DNA from: Phytohabitans flavus
Lineage (GTDB): Bacteria; Actinomycetota; Actinomycetes; Mycobacteriales; Micromonosporaceae
DNA length: 64,000 nucleotides
Assembly (NCBI RefSeq): GCF_011764545.1
Contig: NZ_AP022870.1
Location: forward strand, 8,996,001-9,060,000
Direction: 5' to 3'
Both the position numbers and the translations under genes were made by a program. Below, piece by piece: positions 1-10,454 of the stretch (positions within the stretch are counted from its first letter, which is position 1; every line of letters begins with the position of its first letter). The notes beneath the pieces are model-generated. The model saw only the letters and a program-made list of their open reading frames with translations. It had not been told where the DNA came from and searched no databases.

Positions 1-1844
1 AAGGCCGCCGCGCCGCCGAGGACCAGGCTCGCGCGGCGGAGGCTGTTGACCGGCAACTCAAGATCACCAACGCCCTGCTCGGCCACCACGGACCAGCGCA
101 GCCCCTTGGTGGAGCCGGGCTCGGCGAGCGGGGTACCGGCGACGAGCGCGCGCCCCGCGACCTTCGCCCCGGTGCGCCCCTGGAGTGCGGAGGTCGCCGC
201 CTCCCGCGCCTCGGCGCCGGCCAGCGGCTGGAACGCCCGGAAGCCCTCGGTGTCGAGGATCGTGCGCAGCTCGGTGTCGACCACGCGTACCCGCCCGTCG
301 GCCCGGCGCAGCACGTCGGCGAGCTGGGGTACGTCGAACTCGACCACCACGCTGTGCCCGTCCGGCCGGAGTGCGTGCGCGTAGATGACCGGCAGCCGCC
401 CGCCGGTGTTCGCCAGGCGCACGCCGCTCTCGCGGGGCAGCTTCTCCGGCTGGCGCAACGGGTCCCGCCCAGCGGTGGCCACGACCCGCCCTTCCGGGTC
501 GGTGACGTAGGCGCCGCGGTACCTGTCGTCGCTCTGTACAAGCTGATCGAGCGCCGGCTTGAGCTGCGCCGGAGCCGTCTGCGCGCCCTGCGCGGCGGCG
601 ACCGTGACCTGCCGCAGCCCGCCGTCGAGCGCCTCGCCGAGCGCCACCGTCGCGGCGGTCACCTGGTTTTCGCTGTCCAGCACCACCTGCGCGGGTACCG
701 GCACCGGGCCGTTGGCGAAGGCGTACCCGAGCGCCCCGGACCAGGCGAGGACGATCGCCGGGATGCCGAGCAGCAGCACGACCGCCGGAATCCCCCTGGG
801 GCGGGCGCGGTCATCGAGGGCGGCACCGATGCGCCGTACCTCCGATGGGCCTTTGATCTTGGGTCGTGGACCTGGGTCGCCGCAGGCGTCCGCCTTCGCG
901 CGGGCCAGCAGCCGGCGGACCGGGCGGATCAGCGCGCGGCGCGCCACCAGGTACGCGAGCAGCGCGGCCACGACAAGCCCGGCGGCGGGGAGCAGCCCCT
1001 TCCACGGCGAGCCGACGTCGAAGACCGGCGCGGAGACGGTCGAGGCCACCGCGATGCCGAGCGACCCGACCGGCGCGGCCACCACCAGCAGCGCGCTCCC
1101 GGGCGGCCCGGCGGTCGAGCGCACGGCCCGCCCCTCGCGGGTCTCGGCGAGCGTCCGCTTGATCACGTCGCCGGCCGGACCGCCCGCGGGTGGTGCGCCC
1201 TGCACCACAGTGCTCTCGCCGGTGGGCAGGCCCACGAGCACGGACTGGCCGGAGTTGGGGGCGAGCTTCAGCGGGCGTACGCGCAGCGAGGTCATGCCGG
1301 CGAGCAGCCGCCCGTCGGGCAGCGGCGCGACGATCAGCGCGCGCGGCTCTTTGCCCTGGATCAAGGGGGTGACGGTCGTGCGGGGTACGTCCTGCGGCAC
1401 GTTCGCGACCGGGACCGGCTCGCCGCGCGCGGCGACCGGCCGCCGGCTGCCCGCGTCGAGCACCGCCGCGCCGGCCCAGGCGGTGGCGCCGGCCGCGGCC
1501 GTGGTGAGCACCGCGGCCGGGTCGCCGCCGGGCGGCACCTGCTTGGCCGCCGCCTCCATCTCCGCGACGCCGCTGCTCACGGTCGCGTTGAGGCCGCGGG
1601 CGAGGCTGGTCACCAGCCGGTCCTGCGAGTCGACCACCGCCTGCGGGATCACCCGTCCGTGGAACATGCCCAGGTAGACGGCGCTCACCACGGCGAGGAC
1701 GAGCAGCGCGCACAGCAACGCCACGGAGGGTGCGCGCACGCCACTCGGAAACTTCGGTGCCGGCAGTTGCTTGTCCAGTGCGATCCGACGCCACGCGACG
1801 AGAGGATCGGCGGCAGGCAGGATCACCTCACGCCGTATGGCCAT
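1..1844 (-). CDS. Membrane protein with two tandem TM + extracytoplasmic sensor-like modules (partial, runs off left edge)
   Basis: Reading leftward from an ATG at 1844 the frame stays open to the window edge (about 614 codons seen), so the C-terminus is missing. It has a short cytoplasmic N-terminus, a TM segment near residues 38-58, about 220 mostly extracytoplasmic residues, a TM near 280-300 followed by a basic stretch, then a third TM near 355-375 and a second extracytoplasmic block. The two blocks share layout (TM, then a segment with a VVDSQ or VVLDSENQ motif, then a helical domain), like Cache-type sensor regions. No kinase, GGDEF or HAMP motif lies inside the window. The opposite strand also has long open frames, which are Arg-rich and proline-rich shadows. 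The function is not recognised; a sensor or signalling membrane protein is inferred. Confidence 0.6.
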   Translation of the reverse strand, partial: MAIRREVILPAADPLVAWRRIALDKQLPAPKFPSGVRAPSVALLCALLVLAVVSAVYLGMFHGRVIPQAVVDSQDRLVTSLARGLNATVSSGVAEMEAAAKQVPPGGDPAAVLTTAAAGATAWAGAAVLDAGSRRPVAARGEPVPVANVPQDVPRTTVTPLIQGKEPRALIVAPLPDGRLLAGMTSLRVRPLKLAPNSGQSVLVGLPTGESTVVQGAPPAGGPAGDVIKRTLAETREGRAVRSTAGPPGSALLVVAAPVGSLGIAVASTVSAPVFDVGSPWKGLLPAAGLVVAALLAYLVARRALIRPVRRLLARAKADACGDPGPRPKIKGPSEVRRIGAALDDRARPRGIPAVVLLLGIPAIVLAWSGALGYAFANGPVPVPAQVVLDSENQVTAATVALGEALDGGLRQVTVAAAQGAQTAPAQLKPALDQLVQSDDRYRGAYVTDPEGRVVATAGRDPLRQPEKLPRESGVRLANTGGRLPVIYAHALRPDGHSVVVEFDVPQLADVLRRADGRVRVVDTELRTILDTEGFRAFQPLAGAEAREAATSALQGRTGAKVAGRALVAGTPLAEPGSTKGLRWSVVAEQGVGDLELPVNSLRRASLVLGGAAA

Positions 1845-2021
1845 ACCGACTTATACGGGCCGCAACGCCGAGGAGTTCGGTCTATGCGGTCGTTTCCCTG
1901 CCGGGGCCCGCTCTCCGCGCGGCGGAGGGTGGCTAACTAAACTCTCTGGGGTCATAAACTCGCTCGGTCACCGGGCGCGTGCCACGCTCGGTTAGCAGAC
2001 AGACGTTTCGAAGGGGCACTC

Positions 2022-2321
2022 ATGGCCGCCATCTCCCGCGAGGAGGTCGCGCACCTCGCGCGCCTGTCGCGGCTCGCCGTACCCGAGGAGGAGCTCGACC
2101 TCTTCGCCGGCCAGCTCGACGTGATCCTCCAGGCGGTCGCCCGGGTTGGCGAGGTCGTGGCCGAGGACATCCCGCCGACCTCACACTCCGTGCCGCTCAC
2201 CAACGTGCTGCGCGACGACGTGGTGGTGCCCTGCCTCACCCCGGACGAAGCGCTGGCCGCCGCGCCCGACGTGGAAGAGGGCCGGTTCCGCGTACCCCGC
2301 ATCCTGGAAGAGGAGGCCTGA
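2022..2321 (+). CDS. gatC: Aspartyl/glutamyl-tRNA(Asn/Gln) amidotransferase subunit C
   Basis: This 99-residue protein has the usual GatC length. It opens with the EEVAHLARLSRLAV segment and carries the LRDDVV and RFRVPRIL blocks near its C-terminus. GatC bridges GatA and GatB in the amidotransferase that turns Glu-tRNA(Gln) into Gln-tRNA(Gln) in bacteria lacking GlnRS. The ATG follows a GAAGGGG ribosome site at normal spacing. The gatA GTG begins 3 nt after the stop, so the three subunits form one operon. Confidence 0.95.
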   Translation: MAAISREEVAHLARLSRLAVPEEELDLFAGQLDVILQAVARVGEVVAEDIPPTSHSVPLTNVLRDDVVVPCLTPDEALAAAPDVEEGRFRVPRILEEEA

Positions 2322-2324
2322 GCC

Positions 2325-3797
<1,473 letters not shown>

Positions 3798-3801
<4 letters not shown>

Positions 3802-5288
3802 CCGTCACCCTTCCGGCGTACGACGACGTCGTCGCCCGCTACGAGCCGGTGGTCGGGCTGGAGACGCACGTCGAGCTGGGCACGAATACGAAGATGTGGT
3901 GCGGCTGCCCGATCGAGTTCGGCGGCCAGCCCAACACCCGGATCTGCCCGGTGTGCCTCGGCCTGCCCGGGTCGCTGCCGGTGGCAAACAAGGCCGCGAT
4001 CGAGGCCACGATCCGGATCGGCCTCGCGCTCAACTGCACGATCGCCACCTGGTCGCGCTTCGCCCGGAAAAACTACTTCTACCCGGACATGCCGAAGAAC
4101 TACCAGATCAGCCAGTACGACGAGCCGCTGTGCGTCGACGGCTGGCTGGACGTCGAGGTCGAGGGCGAGATCGTGCGCATCGGCATCGAGCGCGTCCACC
4201 TGGAGGAAGACACCGGCAAGACGCAGCACGTCGGTGGCGCGACCGGCCGCATCCAGGGCGCGACCGAGTCGCTTGTCGACTACAACCGCGCCGGCATCCC
4301 GCTGGTCGAGATCGTCACCAAGCCTGTTCCCGGTACAGGCGCGCTGGCCCCGATCGTCGCCCGGGCGTACGTGACCGAGCTGCGCGACGTGATCCGCTCG
4401 CTGGGCGTCTCGGACGTGCGGATGGAGCAGGGCTCGCTGCGCTGCGACGTCAACACCTCCCTGAGCCTGCCGGGCGCGCCGTGGGGTACCCGCACCGAGA
4501 CGAAGAACGTCAACTCGCTCCGCTCGGTCGAGCGGGCCGTGCGCTCCGAGATGCTCCGCCAGGCCGCCGTCCTCGACGGCGGCGGGAAGATCAAGCAGGA
4601 GACCCGCCACTTCCACGAGGACACCGGCGACACCACGTCCGGCCGGTCCAAGGAGACGGCGACCGACTACCGGTACTTCCCGGAGCCCGACCTCGTGCCG
4701 CTCGCGCCGGACCCCGCCTGGGTGGCCTCCCTGAAGGAGGCGCTGCCCGAGCTGCCGCGCGTGCACCGCAAGCGGCTCCAGACCGAGTGGGGCCTGTCCG
4801 ACCAGGACATGCAGTCGGTGGTCAACGCCGGCGCGGTCGAGCTGATCGAGGAGACCGTGGCGGCGGGCGCATCGCCCGACGGTGCCCGCAAGTGGTGGCT
4901 GGGCGAGCTGGCCCGCCGCGCCAACGAGGCCGCCATCGAGCTGGTCGAGGTGGGTGCCACGCCCGCGCAGGTGGCCGAGCTTCAGCGCCTCGTCGACGAG
5001 GGCAAGCTCAACGACAAGCTGGCCCGCACGGTGCTGGAGGGCGTGATCGCGGGAGAGGGCTCGCCCACCGAGATCATGACCGCGCGCGGCCTGGAGGTCG
5101 TGTCCGACACGGGCGCCCTGACCGCCGCGGTCGACGAGGCCATCGCCGCCAACCCGGACGTGGCCGACAAGATCCGCGAAGGCAAGGTGGCGGCGGCCGG
5201 CGTGTTGGTCGGCGCGGTCATGAAGGCCACGCGCGGCCAGGCCGACGCCAAGACCGTCCGCGAGCTGATCATCTCCCGCCTGAGCTGA
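3798..5288 (+). CDS. gatB: Aspartyl/glutamyl-tRNA(Asn/Gln) amidotransferase subunit B
   Basis: This 496-residue GatB binds the mischarged tRNA and phosphorylates its acyl group so that ammonia from GatA can amidate it. The N-terminal catalytic cradle starts with YEPVVGLETHVEL and has the zinc-site cysteines in MWCGCP and ICPVCLGLPG. The YFYPDMPKNYQISQYD block follows. The C-terminal YqeY-like tail covers about residues 340-496 and ends with the KATRGQADAK motif. The start overlaps the gatA stop by 4 nt. A strong stem-loop lies 18 nt downstream. Confidence 0.97.
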
Positions 5289-5306
5289 GGGCACTCGCAC
5301 GTCGTT

Positions 5307-5334
5307 GTGGGGCAATGTTCCGACATTGCCCCAC
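5307..5334 (+). terminator. Stem-loop terminator of the gatCAB operon
   Basis: A perfect 11-bp stem (GTGGGGCAATG and its complement) closes a 6-nt loop, 18 nt after the gatB stop. There is no T-run, which is usual for actinomycete terminators. Confidence 0.75.
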
Positions 5335-5501
5335 GCGGCCGTTCACCCTGGCGCGAATCATGCGGTTCCGAGATAGAGATTGGGCTACCGCGACGTCCGC
5401 GGTGGTCCGGACCGCTGCTCCCGCGGCCTCACCGATCATCGCTTTGATCTGCGCGATGAGATCCGAGCGCCCAGCGATCGTGGTACGCACCTGCCCCCAG
5501 A

Positions 5502-5640
5502 GAGCCTGTCGCAAAATTGCCCGACTACAGCGTGTGTCGAGAAAAACACGGCTGTGTCCGCCGCTGGCCGCCGAACGGCGGCCGGCGAGGGTCAACGAGA
5601 CCCTCATTTCAAGCGAATCTGGCGATTCTGCGACAGGCTC
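5502..5640. mobile_element. 139-bp MITE with 4-bp target duplication, nested in element copy 1
   Basis: The terminal inverted repeats begin GAGCCTGTCGCA and match over about 21 of 24 positions. A CAGA tetranucleotide flanks the element on both sides (5498-5501 and 5641-5644). Removing the MITE and one CAGA restores the inner stem-loop of the host element. No coding frame is convincing. The ends resemble IS5-type termini, which is inference. Confidence 0.8.
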
Positions 5641-5825
5641 CAGAGGGGCCGCTGGGTACCATGATCTGCCGAATGCGTCCGGTCGCAGCGCCAGATCAAG
5701 GAACAGGCGTTCGCGATTCGCCGGCTTCGTGCGTGCGGGACGGGCGGGCCGTGGCCGCGCCGCGCTGGTCAGGGGCTGGGGTTGTGAATCGCGGAGGGTG
5801 AGGCCGCGGGAGCAGCGGTCCGGAC

Positions 5826-7368
5826 CCAATGCCACTCACCTTAGTTTGATCTTGGTGGTGGGTGGGTTGGTGTGGCGGGTGCCGGTGTCGTGGGGTTGTT
5901 TGACTCGGTAGCTGTTGTGGCGCATGCGTTTGACGACGCGGGGGTAGCTGCGGTGGCGGTGTTGGTTGAGGTGTCGGTGGTGGGTGATGTCGGCGCCGAT
6001 GGCGGCGATGAGGTGGTGGCGGTGGTCAGGGGGAAAATGCCGTCGGGTCTTGGACCCGACGGCGCAGGATACGCACGGTGCGGTGGAATTTGACCTGGTC
6101 GGGATCGATGTCGGCTTCGGTGGCGGCCTGGCAGATCAGGGCGCTGATCGCGTAGTGGGTCAGCAGGTAGCCGTAGATTTCTTGGGTCACCATGGCCGGG
6201 CTTTTCGAGCGTAGGACCCGTCCGGGGCCGCGCAGGTGGGTTTTGAGTTGGCCGTTGCTGGTTTCGTGGTCCCACCGTTGGTGGTATGCCTCGGCCAGCA
6301 CGGCGGCCGGGGCGTCGGCCGGGTCCAGGATGCTGGTGAGCAGGCTGATCGGTTCGTCGTTGTCCGCGCGGTCGGTGACCTGATAGGACACGACCCGGGC
6401 GATGCGGGCGCGGTGCGGGTCGATGTCGGCCCGGGTGGCCGGGTCACGGGCCAGCGCGAGGATCCGGTCACGTTCGCTTGGACGCGTCCGGGAGGCATAC
6501 ACCACGGTCAGATACGAGCCGTCGGGCAGATCTTGCACGACGGGTAGGGCGATCGCGCCGCCAGCGCCACCGGCCCGCCACAACACGTCCGCGCCGGTAT
6601 CGGTAGCCGCACACCAGTCGCGCCAGCCGTAGAAGTTACGATCGGCCAACAGCAGCATGCCCGGCTCCAGCAACGGATACAACCCACGGGCCAGGCTCTG
6701 CTCCCCCTGCCCTTTACCCACGACCGGCCCGATCACCGCACCGATCGGCGCCCGCGAACCGGTCTCGACCAACGTGACCAACCTGGCCTTGGGAAACGCC
6801 GAACGTCTCGTAGCCCCGCCGGCATAGCCGAAGAACTCCGCGTTGGCCGGACTATCCGGCACATCAAGCTCACTTCCATCGACCGACACCAACCGCCGCC
6901 CAGCCAGCCACGCACCCCGGGTCAACACCCCACACACCGGCCGAGCCACCCGCTCGAACACCTCCCGCACCGGCTCGGCCCCCAACCGCTGCCGGGCCTG
7001 CGTAATCCCCGCCGAACCCGGCATCGACCAACTCGCATCCCAACACCCCCACGCCATCAACGGCTCAGCCAGCCGCGCGAGCACCCCCTCATAGTCATCC
7101 TCAGCGAACAACGCCAACGCCATCGCGAAGTACACCATCACATGCGCCGGCAACTTCCCATCCGACCGCTTCGACTCCCGGCCATACACCGCCACCGCCG
7201 CATCGACCACATCCCGCGGCACCGACCCGGCCAACACCCCCACCGAGACCCAGTCCGTCAACCGCCCACCAGCCCCAAACACAACCAGCGATCATCACCC
7301 ACACCAACACCACCAACCCACACCGACACACCCACCCACCAAGATCAAACTAAGGTGAGTGGCATTGG
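5826..7368 (-). mobile_element. Complete IS4-family insertion sequence (1543 bp) with 8-bp target duplication
   Basis: Perfect 33-bp terminal inverted repeats (starting CCAATGCCACTCACCTTAGT) lie at 5826-5858 and 7336-7368. They are flanked by GTCCGGAC direct repeats at 5818-5825 and 7369-7376. The target is itself a palindrome in the right arm of the surrounding inverted-repeat element, so it also looks like an extension of the terminal repeats. One transposase gene fills the element. Perfect ends and an intact gene suggest recent insertion. Confidence 0.9.
6026..7282 (-). CDS. IS4-family transposase
   Basis: This 418-residue DDE transposase starts at a GTG 86 bp inside the right end of the IS. 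The N-terminal IS4 domain covers about residues 8-100 (GRLTDWVSVGVLA to GVLARL). The catalytic core contains LVSVDGSELDVPDS (first Asp), LLADRNFYGW (second Asp) and the YHQRWDHETSNGQLK block, a YREK-type motif carrying the catalytic Glu. No frameshift or internal stop is seen, so it could be active. A 200-bp noncoding tail separates the stop from the left end. Confidence 0.93.
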   Translation of the reverse strand: MFGAGGRLTDWVSVGVLAGSVPRDVVDAAVAVYGRESKRSDGKLPAHVMVYFAMALALFAEDDYEGVLARLAEPLMAWGCWDASWSMPGSAGITQARQRLGAEPVREVFERVARPVCGVLTRGAWLAGRRLVSVDGSELDVPDSPANAEFFGYAGGATRRSAFPKARLVTLVETGSRAPIGAVIGPVVGKGQGEQSLARGLYPLLEPGMLLLADRNFYGWRDWCAATDTGADVLWRAGGAGGAIALPVVQDLPDGSYLTVVYASRTRPSERDRILALARDPATRADIDPHRARIARVVSYQVTDRADNDEPISLLTSILDPADAPAAVLAEAYHQRWDHETSNGQLKTHLRGPGRVLRSKSPAMVTQEIYGYLLTHYAISALICQAATEADIDPDQVKFHRTVRILRRRVQDPTAFSP

Positions 7369-7429
7369 GTCCGGACCACGACGGACATCGCGGTAGCTCA
7401 GGTCATGAACGAAGCTCTCAGGGTGACCG

Positions 7430-9004
7430 TCAGCGGGTCGGGGTCGGAGTTGGGGTGGGGCGTTGGCCCTCGGCGGGCCTCGCAAGTCCGTCCGTGACCA
7501 CCTTGCGTTCCAGGGTGACCTGCGACTGGCCGGTGCCGCCCACCTTGATGTCGTCGTACGCCTGGAGCGCCCGCGTCTTGCTGTCGAAGTAGAGCACCGA
7601 CATTGCCAGCGGAAGCGGCTCCTCGTGCTCCAGCCCGCGCAGGCCGGCGCCGCCCGTGGAGCCCTCGACCATCAGTCGCGTCTGCATCTTGCCGGGTACC
7701 TGGTCGAGCATGCGGACCTCGCGCTGGTGGGTGTGGCCGGCCAGGACGAGCGGGCAGGTACCGGAGAGCGCGCCGGCCGAGGCGGGGTCGTGTACCAGGG
7801 CGATGTCGACCGGGACGTTGGACCCGCGGACCGTCGAGGCCAGCCGCTCGCCGGCGCCGATCACCTGCTCGACGGTCTGCTTGGACGCGCCGGAGCCGGG
7901 CGGGGAGGTCTCCTTGTCCGGGGTGAACCGCGGGTCGCCGATGCCGGCCACGGTCAGGCCGGCCACGCTGGTGATCGAGTTGTCGAGCACGATCGCGTTG
8001 GACTGCTGGGCCACGGCGGCACCGGTGGCGGCCGAGTCGTGGTTACCGCGGATGAAGACGTACGGGACCTTGAGCAGGCGGATCGAGGCCACGTACGACG
8101 CCTCCGGCTCGCTGCCCCAGTCGGTGATGTCGCCCGTGTCGATCACCGCGTTGATGCCGAACTGCTCCACGATCGTGCGCATGATCGACCACGCCGTGGG
8201 GTTCAGGTGCAGGTCGGAGACGTGCAGGACGCGGGTCGTGCCCGCCTCCGGCTGGTACACCGGCAGCGTGGAGACCGTGGTGTAGATGCGGCTGACGTTC
8301 GCGACGAGCTGCTGGAGCTGCTCGGCGTACTTGCCGTAGTCGTCCGCGATCCGCCGCGCGTCGCCGACCACCGCGGGCGCGTTGACCAGCAGGCCCTCGT
8401 AGCGCGGCTCCTCGATCGAGTCAGGGTGCACCGTGGCGATCGCGCTGCCGAGGCTGGCACCCACGATGGCCAGCGCCAACCCACCCGACCAGGCGACCCG
8501 GCGCACGTTGCGGAAGACGAGCGCGGCCAGCACCATCGCGAAGAGGACGGAGACCGCGACGGTACGCATCCCGAGCTTGATCAGCCCCATCTTGACGTCG
8601 TCGACGGCCGTCTGGCTGGCCCGCGTGATGCCCGCCGGGTCGTTGATCAGCGCCTCGGTGCGGGTCTGATCGAGCGAGCCGAGGCTCACGTTGAGGTGGA
8701 CGGGGCCGTCGTGGCTGTTCAGGTGCAGGGAGCCGAGCGGCGGGATGGCCACCTCGGTGTCCCCGATGAACGACGGGGCGATCGACATCTCGGCCTGGAA
8801 CGGTCCCACGTCGGTCTCGGTGCGCGCGCCCACCAGGACGCCGACCACCACGCCAACCAGCGCGACGACGAAGACCAGCAGGCCGAGGCCGATCCGCCGG
8901 GAGGCGCGGGATCGAAGGAGGGACGGTACCTGCCGAAATATGCTGACAAAACGCCGCACCGCCGAAGCGATGCGCCGATCATTTTCTGCCTGTTTATCCA
9001 TCAC
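7430..9004 (-). CDS. Membrane-anchored calcineurin-like metallophosphoesterase
   Basis: This 524-residue protein has a TM at about residues 38-60, an extracytoplasmic segment, a hydrophobic region near 150-215, and a C-terminal metallophosphoesterase domain at about 255-480. The metal-binding motifs appear in order: DLHLN, GDITDWG, GNHDS and GHTHQ. The C-terminus ends in a Thr-Pro repeat. It probably hydrolyses a phosphoester at the cell surface; the substrate cannot be told from sequence. The start is GTG followed directly by ATG. It lies between the IS-bearing element and a small MITE. Confidence 0.88.
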   Translation of the reverse strand: MMDKQAENDRRIASAVRRFVSIFRQVPSLLRSRASRRIGLGLLVFVVALVGVVVGVLVGARTETDVGPFQAEMSIAPSFIGDTEVAIPPLGSLHLNSHDGPVHLNVSLGSLDQTRTEALINDPAGITRASQTAVDDVKMGLIKLGMRTVAVSVLFAMVLAALVFRNVRRVAWSGGLALAIVGASLGSAIATVHPDSIEEPRYEGLLVNAPAVVGDARRIADDYGKYAEQLQQLVANVSRIYTTVSTLPVYQPEAGTTRVLHVSDLHLNPTAWSIMRTIVEQFGINAVIDTGDITDWGSEPEASYVASIRLLKVPYVFIRGNHDSAATGAAVAQQSNAIVLDNSITSVAGLTVAGIGDPRFTPDKETSPPGSGASKQTVEQVIGAGERLASTVRGSNVPVDIALVHDPASAGALSGTCPLVLAGHTHQREVRMLDQVPGKMQTRLMVEGSTGGAGLRGLEHEEPLPLAMSVLYFDSKTRALQAYDDIKVGGTGQSQVTLERKVVTDGLARPAEGQRPTPTPTPTR

Positions 9005-9049
9005 TGTGCTCTGTCGTGCCCGTGACCAGATCGGCCGAAACCGACACTA

Positions 9050-9204
9050 GGGTCTATCTGACGGATCTTTGTGGGGCTGCGGCGGACCCAGACGACGACC
9101 AGACGAAAGGCCACATACAACACCGGTATGCGACCTTCCGCCCGGCACCCCTGGACCGCCGTCTGGGCCTCGCCTCGCACCCACAAGATCCATCAGATAG
9201 ACCC
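9050..9204. mobile_element. 155-bp MITE with TA target duplication
   Basis: The terminal inverted repeats GGGTCTATCTGAYGGATCTT match at 20 of 21 positions, and looser complementarity continues for about 50 bp, so most of the element can fold into a hairpin. TA flanks both ends (9048-9049 and 9205-9206), as for IS630/Tc1-type transposition. It carries no gene. Its right TA is part of the stop codon of the neighbouring sugar dehydrogenase. Confidence 0.8.
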
Positions 9205-10358
9205 TAACTCTTCCCAGCTCCGCCACCGGAGAAGACGAGCCGGATGATCCGGTCGTCCTCCGGCTTCGGCTCGCCGCGACCATCGTGGTTCGACGTCGTC
9301 ACCCAGAGTGCACCATCGGGCGCGGTGACCGCCGTACGCAGGCGGCCGAACTGCTCCGCGAGCAGGGCGCGGGGCCGCCCGAAGATGGTGCCGGTCTGCG
9401 TGAGCTCGACCGACCACAGCCGCTCGCCGCGCAGGCAGGCGGCGATCAGCAACCGCTCCACCGAGGCCAGCCCCGAGCAGGACGCCTCGCCCGGGGTCCA
9501 CACGACCATCGGGTTGACGAACCGGGGGTCGTTGCCGCGCCCTTCCACCGTGGGCCAGCCGTAGTTCTTGCCCGGCTGAATCTGGTTGATCTCGTCCCAG
9601 GTGCTCTGGCCGAACTCCGCCGCGTACATCCGCTTGCTCTGATCCCAGGCGATGCCCTGCACGTTGCGGTGCCCATACGACCAGACCAGCGAGTTGGGGA
9701 ACGGGTTGCCGGGCGCCGGCTTTCCGTCCGGCAGCATGCGCAGGATCTTGCCGCCGAGGCTGCGGGTGTCCTGGGCCAGGCCGCGCTGCGACGCGTCACC
9801 GGTCGTGGCGTAGAGGAAGCCGTCCGGCCCGAACGCCAACCGCCCGCCGTTGTGGATCCCGGAGAGCGGGATGCCGGTCACGATCGGCACCGGCTTCTGC
9901 CCCAGGACCAGCTTCGCGATGCGGTTGTCGGTGGCGGTCGAGTAGTACACGAAGACGGTCTTGTCGGTGTCGTACTTGGGCGAGACCGCGATGCCCATCA
10001 GCCCGCCCTCGCCCTCGGCGTTTACCTCGGCGAGCGTCTGGATCGCGGTGACCTTGAGCCCGTCGGTGCCGGACTCCGGTCCGACCTTGAGGATCTTGGC
10101 GGTATCCCGCTCGGTCACGAGCGCGCCCCGGTCCGGCAGGAACGCGACGCCCCACGGCACCCGCAGCTTCGTGGCCAGCACCGTCGCGACGACCTCCTGG
10201 TCGTTGCCATCGGGAGGGGTGGCGGTCACCGACGGAGTCGGAAAGGTGGGCGGCTCACCGGCCTCGTCGGGGTCGGGCGGGCCGAAGGTGCACCCGCCGA
10301 CCGCCAGGGTCATGGCCAGGGCGGCGAGGGTCGCACGGTACGGGGGGCGGGCGTCCAC
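9204..10358 (-). CDS. PQQ-dependent glucose/sorbosone dehydrogenase family lipoprotein
   Basis: The chosen GTG at 10358 sits 6 nt after a TACCCT -10 element and gives a clean lipoprotein signal with lipobox LAVGGC. An upstream start would add 14 implausible residues. The mature part is a six-bladed propeller of the GSDH family: LRVPWGVAFLPD, SGIHNGGRLAFGPDGFLYATTGD, YGHRNVQGIAWD and KNYGWPTVEGRG are typical. It should oxidise a sugar outside the cell with PQQ; the sugar is unknown. The TAG stop at 9204-9206 uses the last base of the adjacent MITE plus its TA target duplication, so the original C-terminus may have been changed by that insertion. Confidence 0.88.
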   Translation of the reverse strand: MDARPPYRATLAALAMTLAVGGCTFGPPDPDEAGEPPTFPTPSVTATPPDGNDQEVVATVLATKLRVPWGVAFLPDRGALVTERDTAKILKVGPESGTDGLKVTAIQTLAEVNAEGEGGLMGIAVSPKYDTDKTVFVYYSTATDNRIAKLVLGQKPVPIVTGIPLSGIHNGGRLAFGPDGFLYATTGDASQRGLAQDTRSLGGKILRMLPDGKPAPGNPFPNSLVWSYGHRNVQGIAWDQSKRMYAAEFGQSTWDEINQIQPGKNYGWPTVEGRGNDPRFVNPMVVWTPGEASCSGLASVERLLIAACLRGERLWSVELTQTGTIFGRPRALLAEQFGRLRTAVTAPDGALWVTTSNHDGRGEPKPEDDRIIRLVFSGGGAGKS

Positions 10359-10454
10359 CCGGCCAGGGTAGCCGCGCCCGCTGTGAGGCGAGGCGACCAC
10401 GGGCCTTTGATCACTGAACAGCGGTGTGCAGTAGGTGGACTAGGGTCGTGATCC

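Larger units (their letters stand above)
5384..7398. mobile_element. Inverted-repeat element copy 1 (MITE-like), split by a smaller MITE and an IS4-family element
   Basis: The left arm at 5384-5433 reads GCTACCGCGACGTCCGCGG onward through a GTCCGGAC centre to CCGCGGCCTCACC. The right arm is its inverted complement at about 5797-5825, continued after the IS at 7377-7398; about 48 of 51 positions match. The interior holds a second inverted repeat (GATCGTGGTAC near 5476, GTACCATGATC near 5665). No ORF lies in the core. A second copy at 38782-39105 shares the arms, the flanking GGTTGTGAA segment and the inner repeat. No clear target duplication was found. It looks like a non-autonomous element, but the mobilising transposase is not known. 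Confidence 0.75.

Noticed and set aside
354..1940. Long + strand open frame of 528 codons
   Set aside because: Arg/Gly-rich composition without domain likeness; the minus strand encodes a coherent membrane protein over the same bases.
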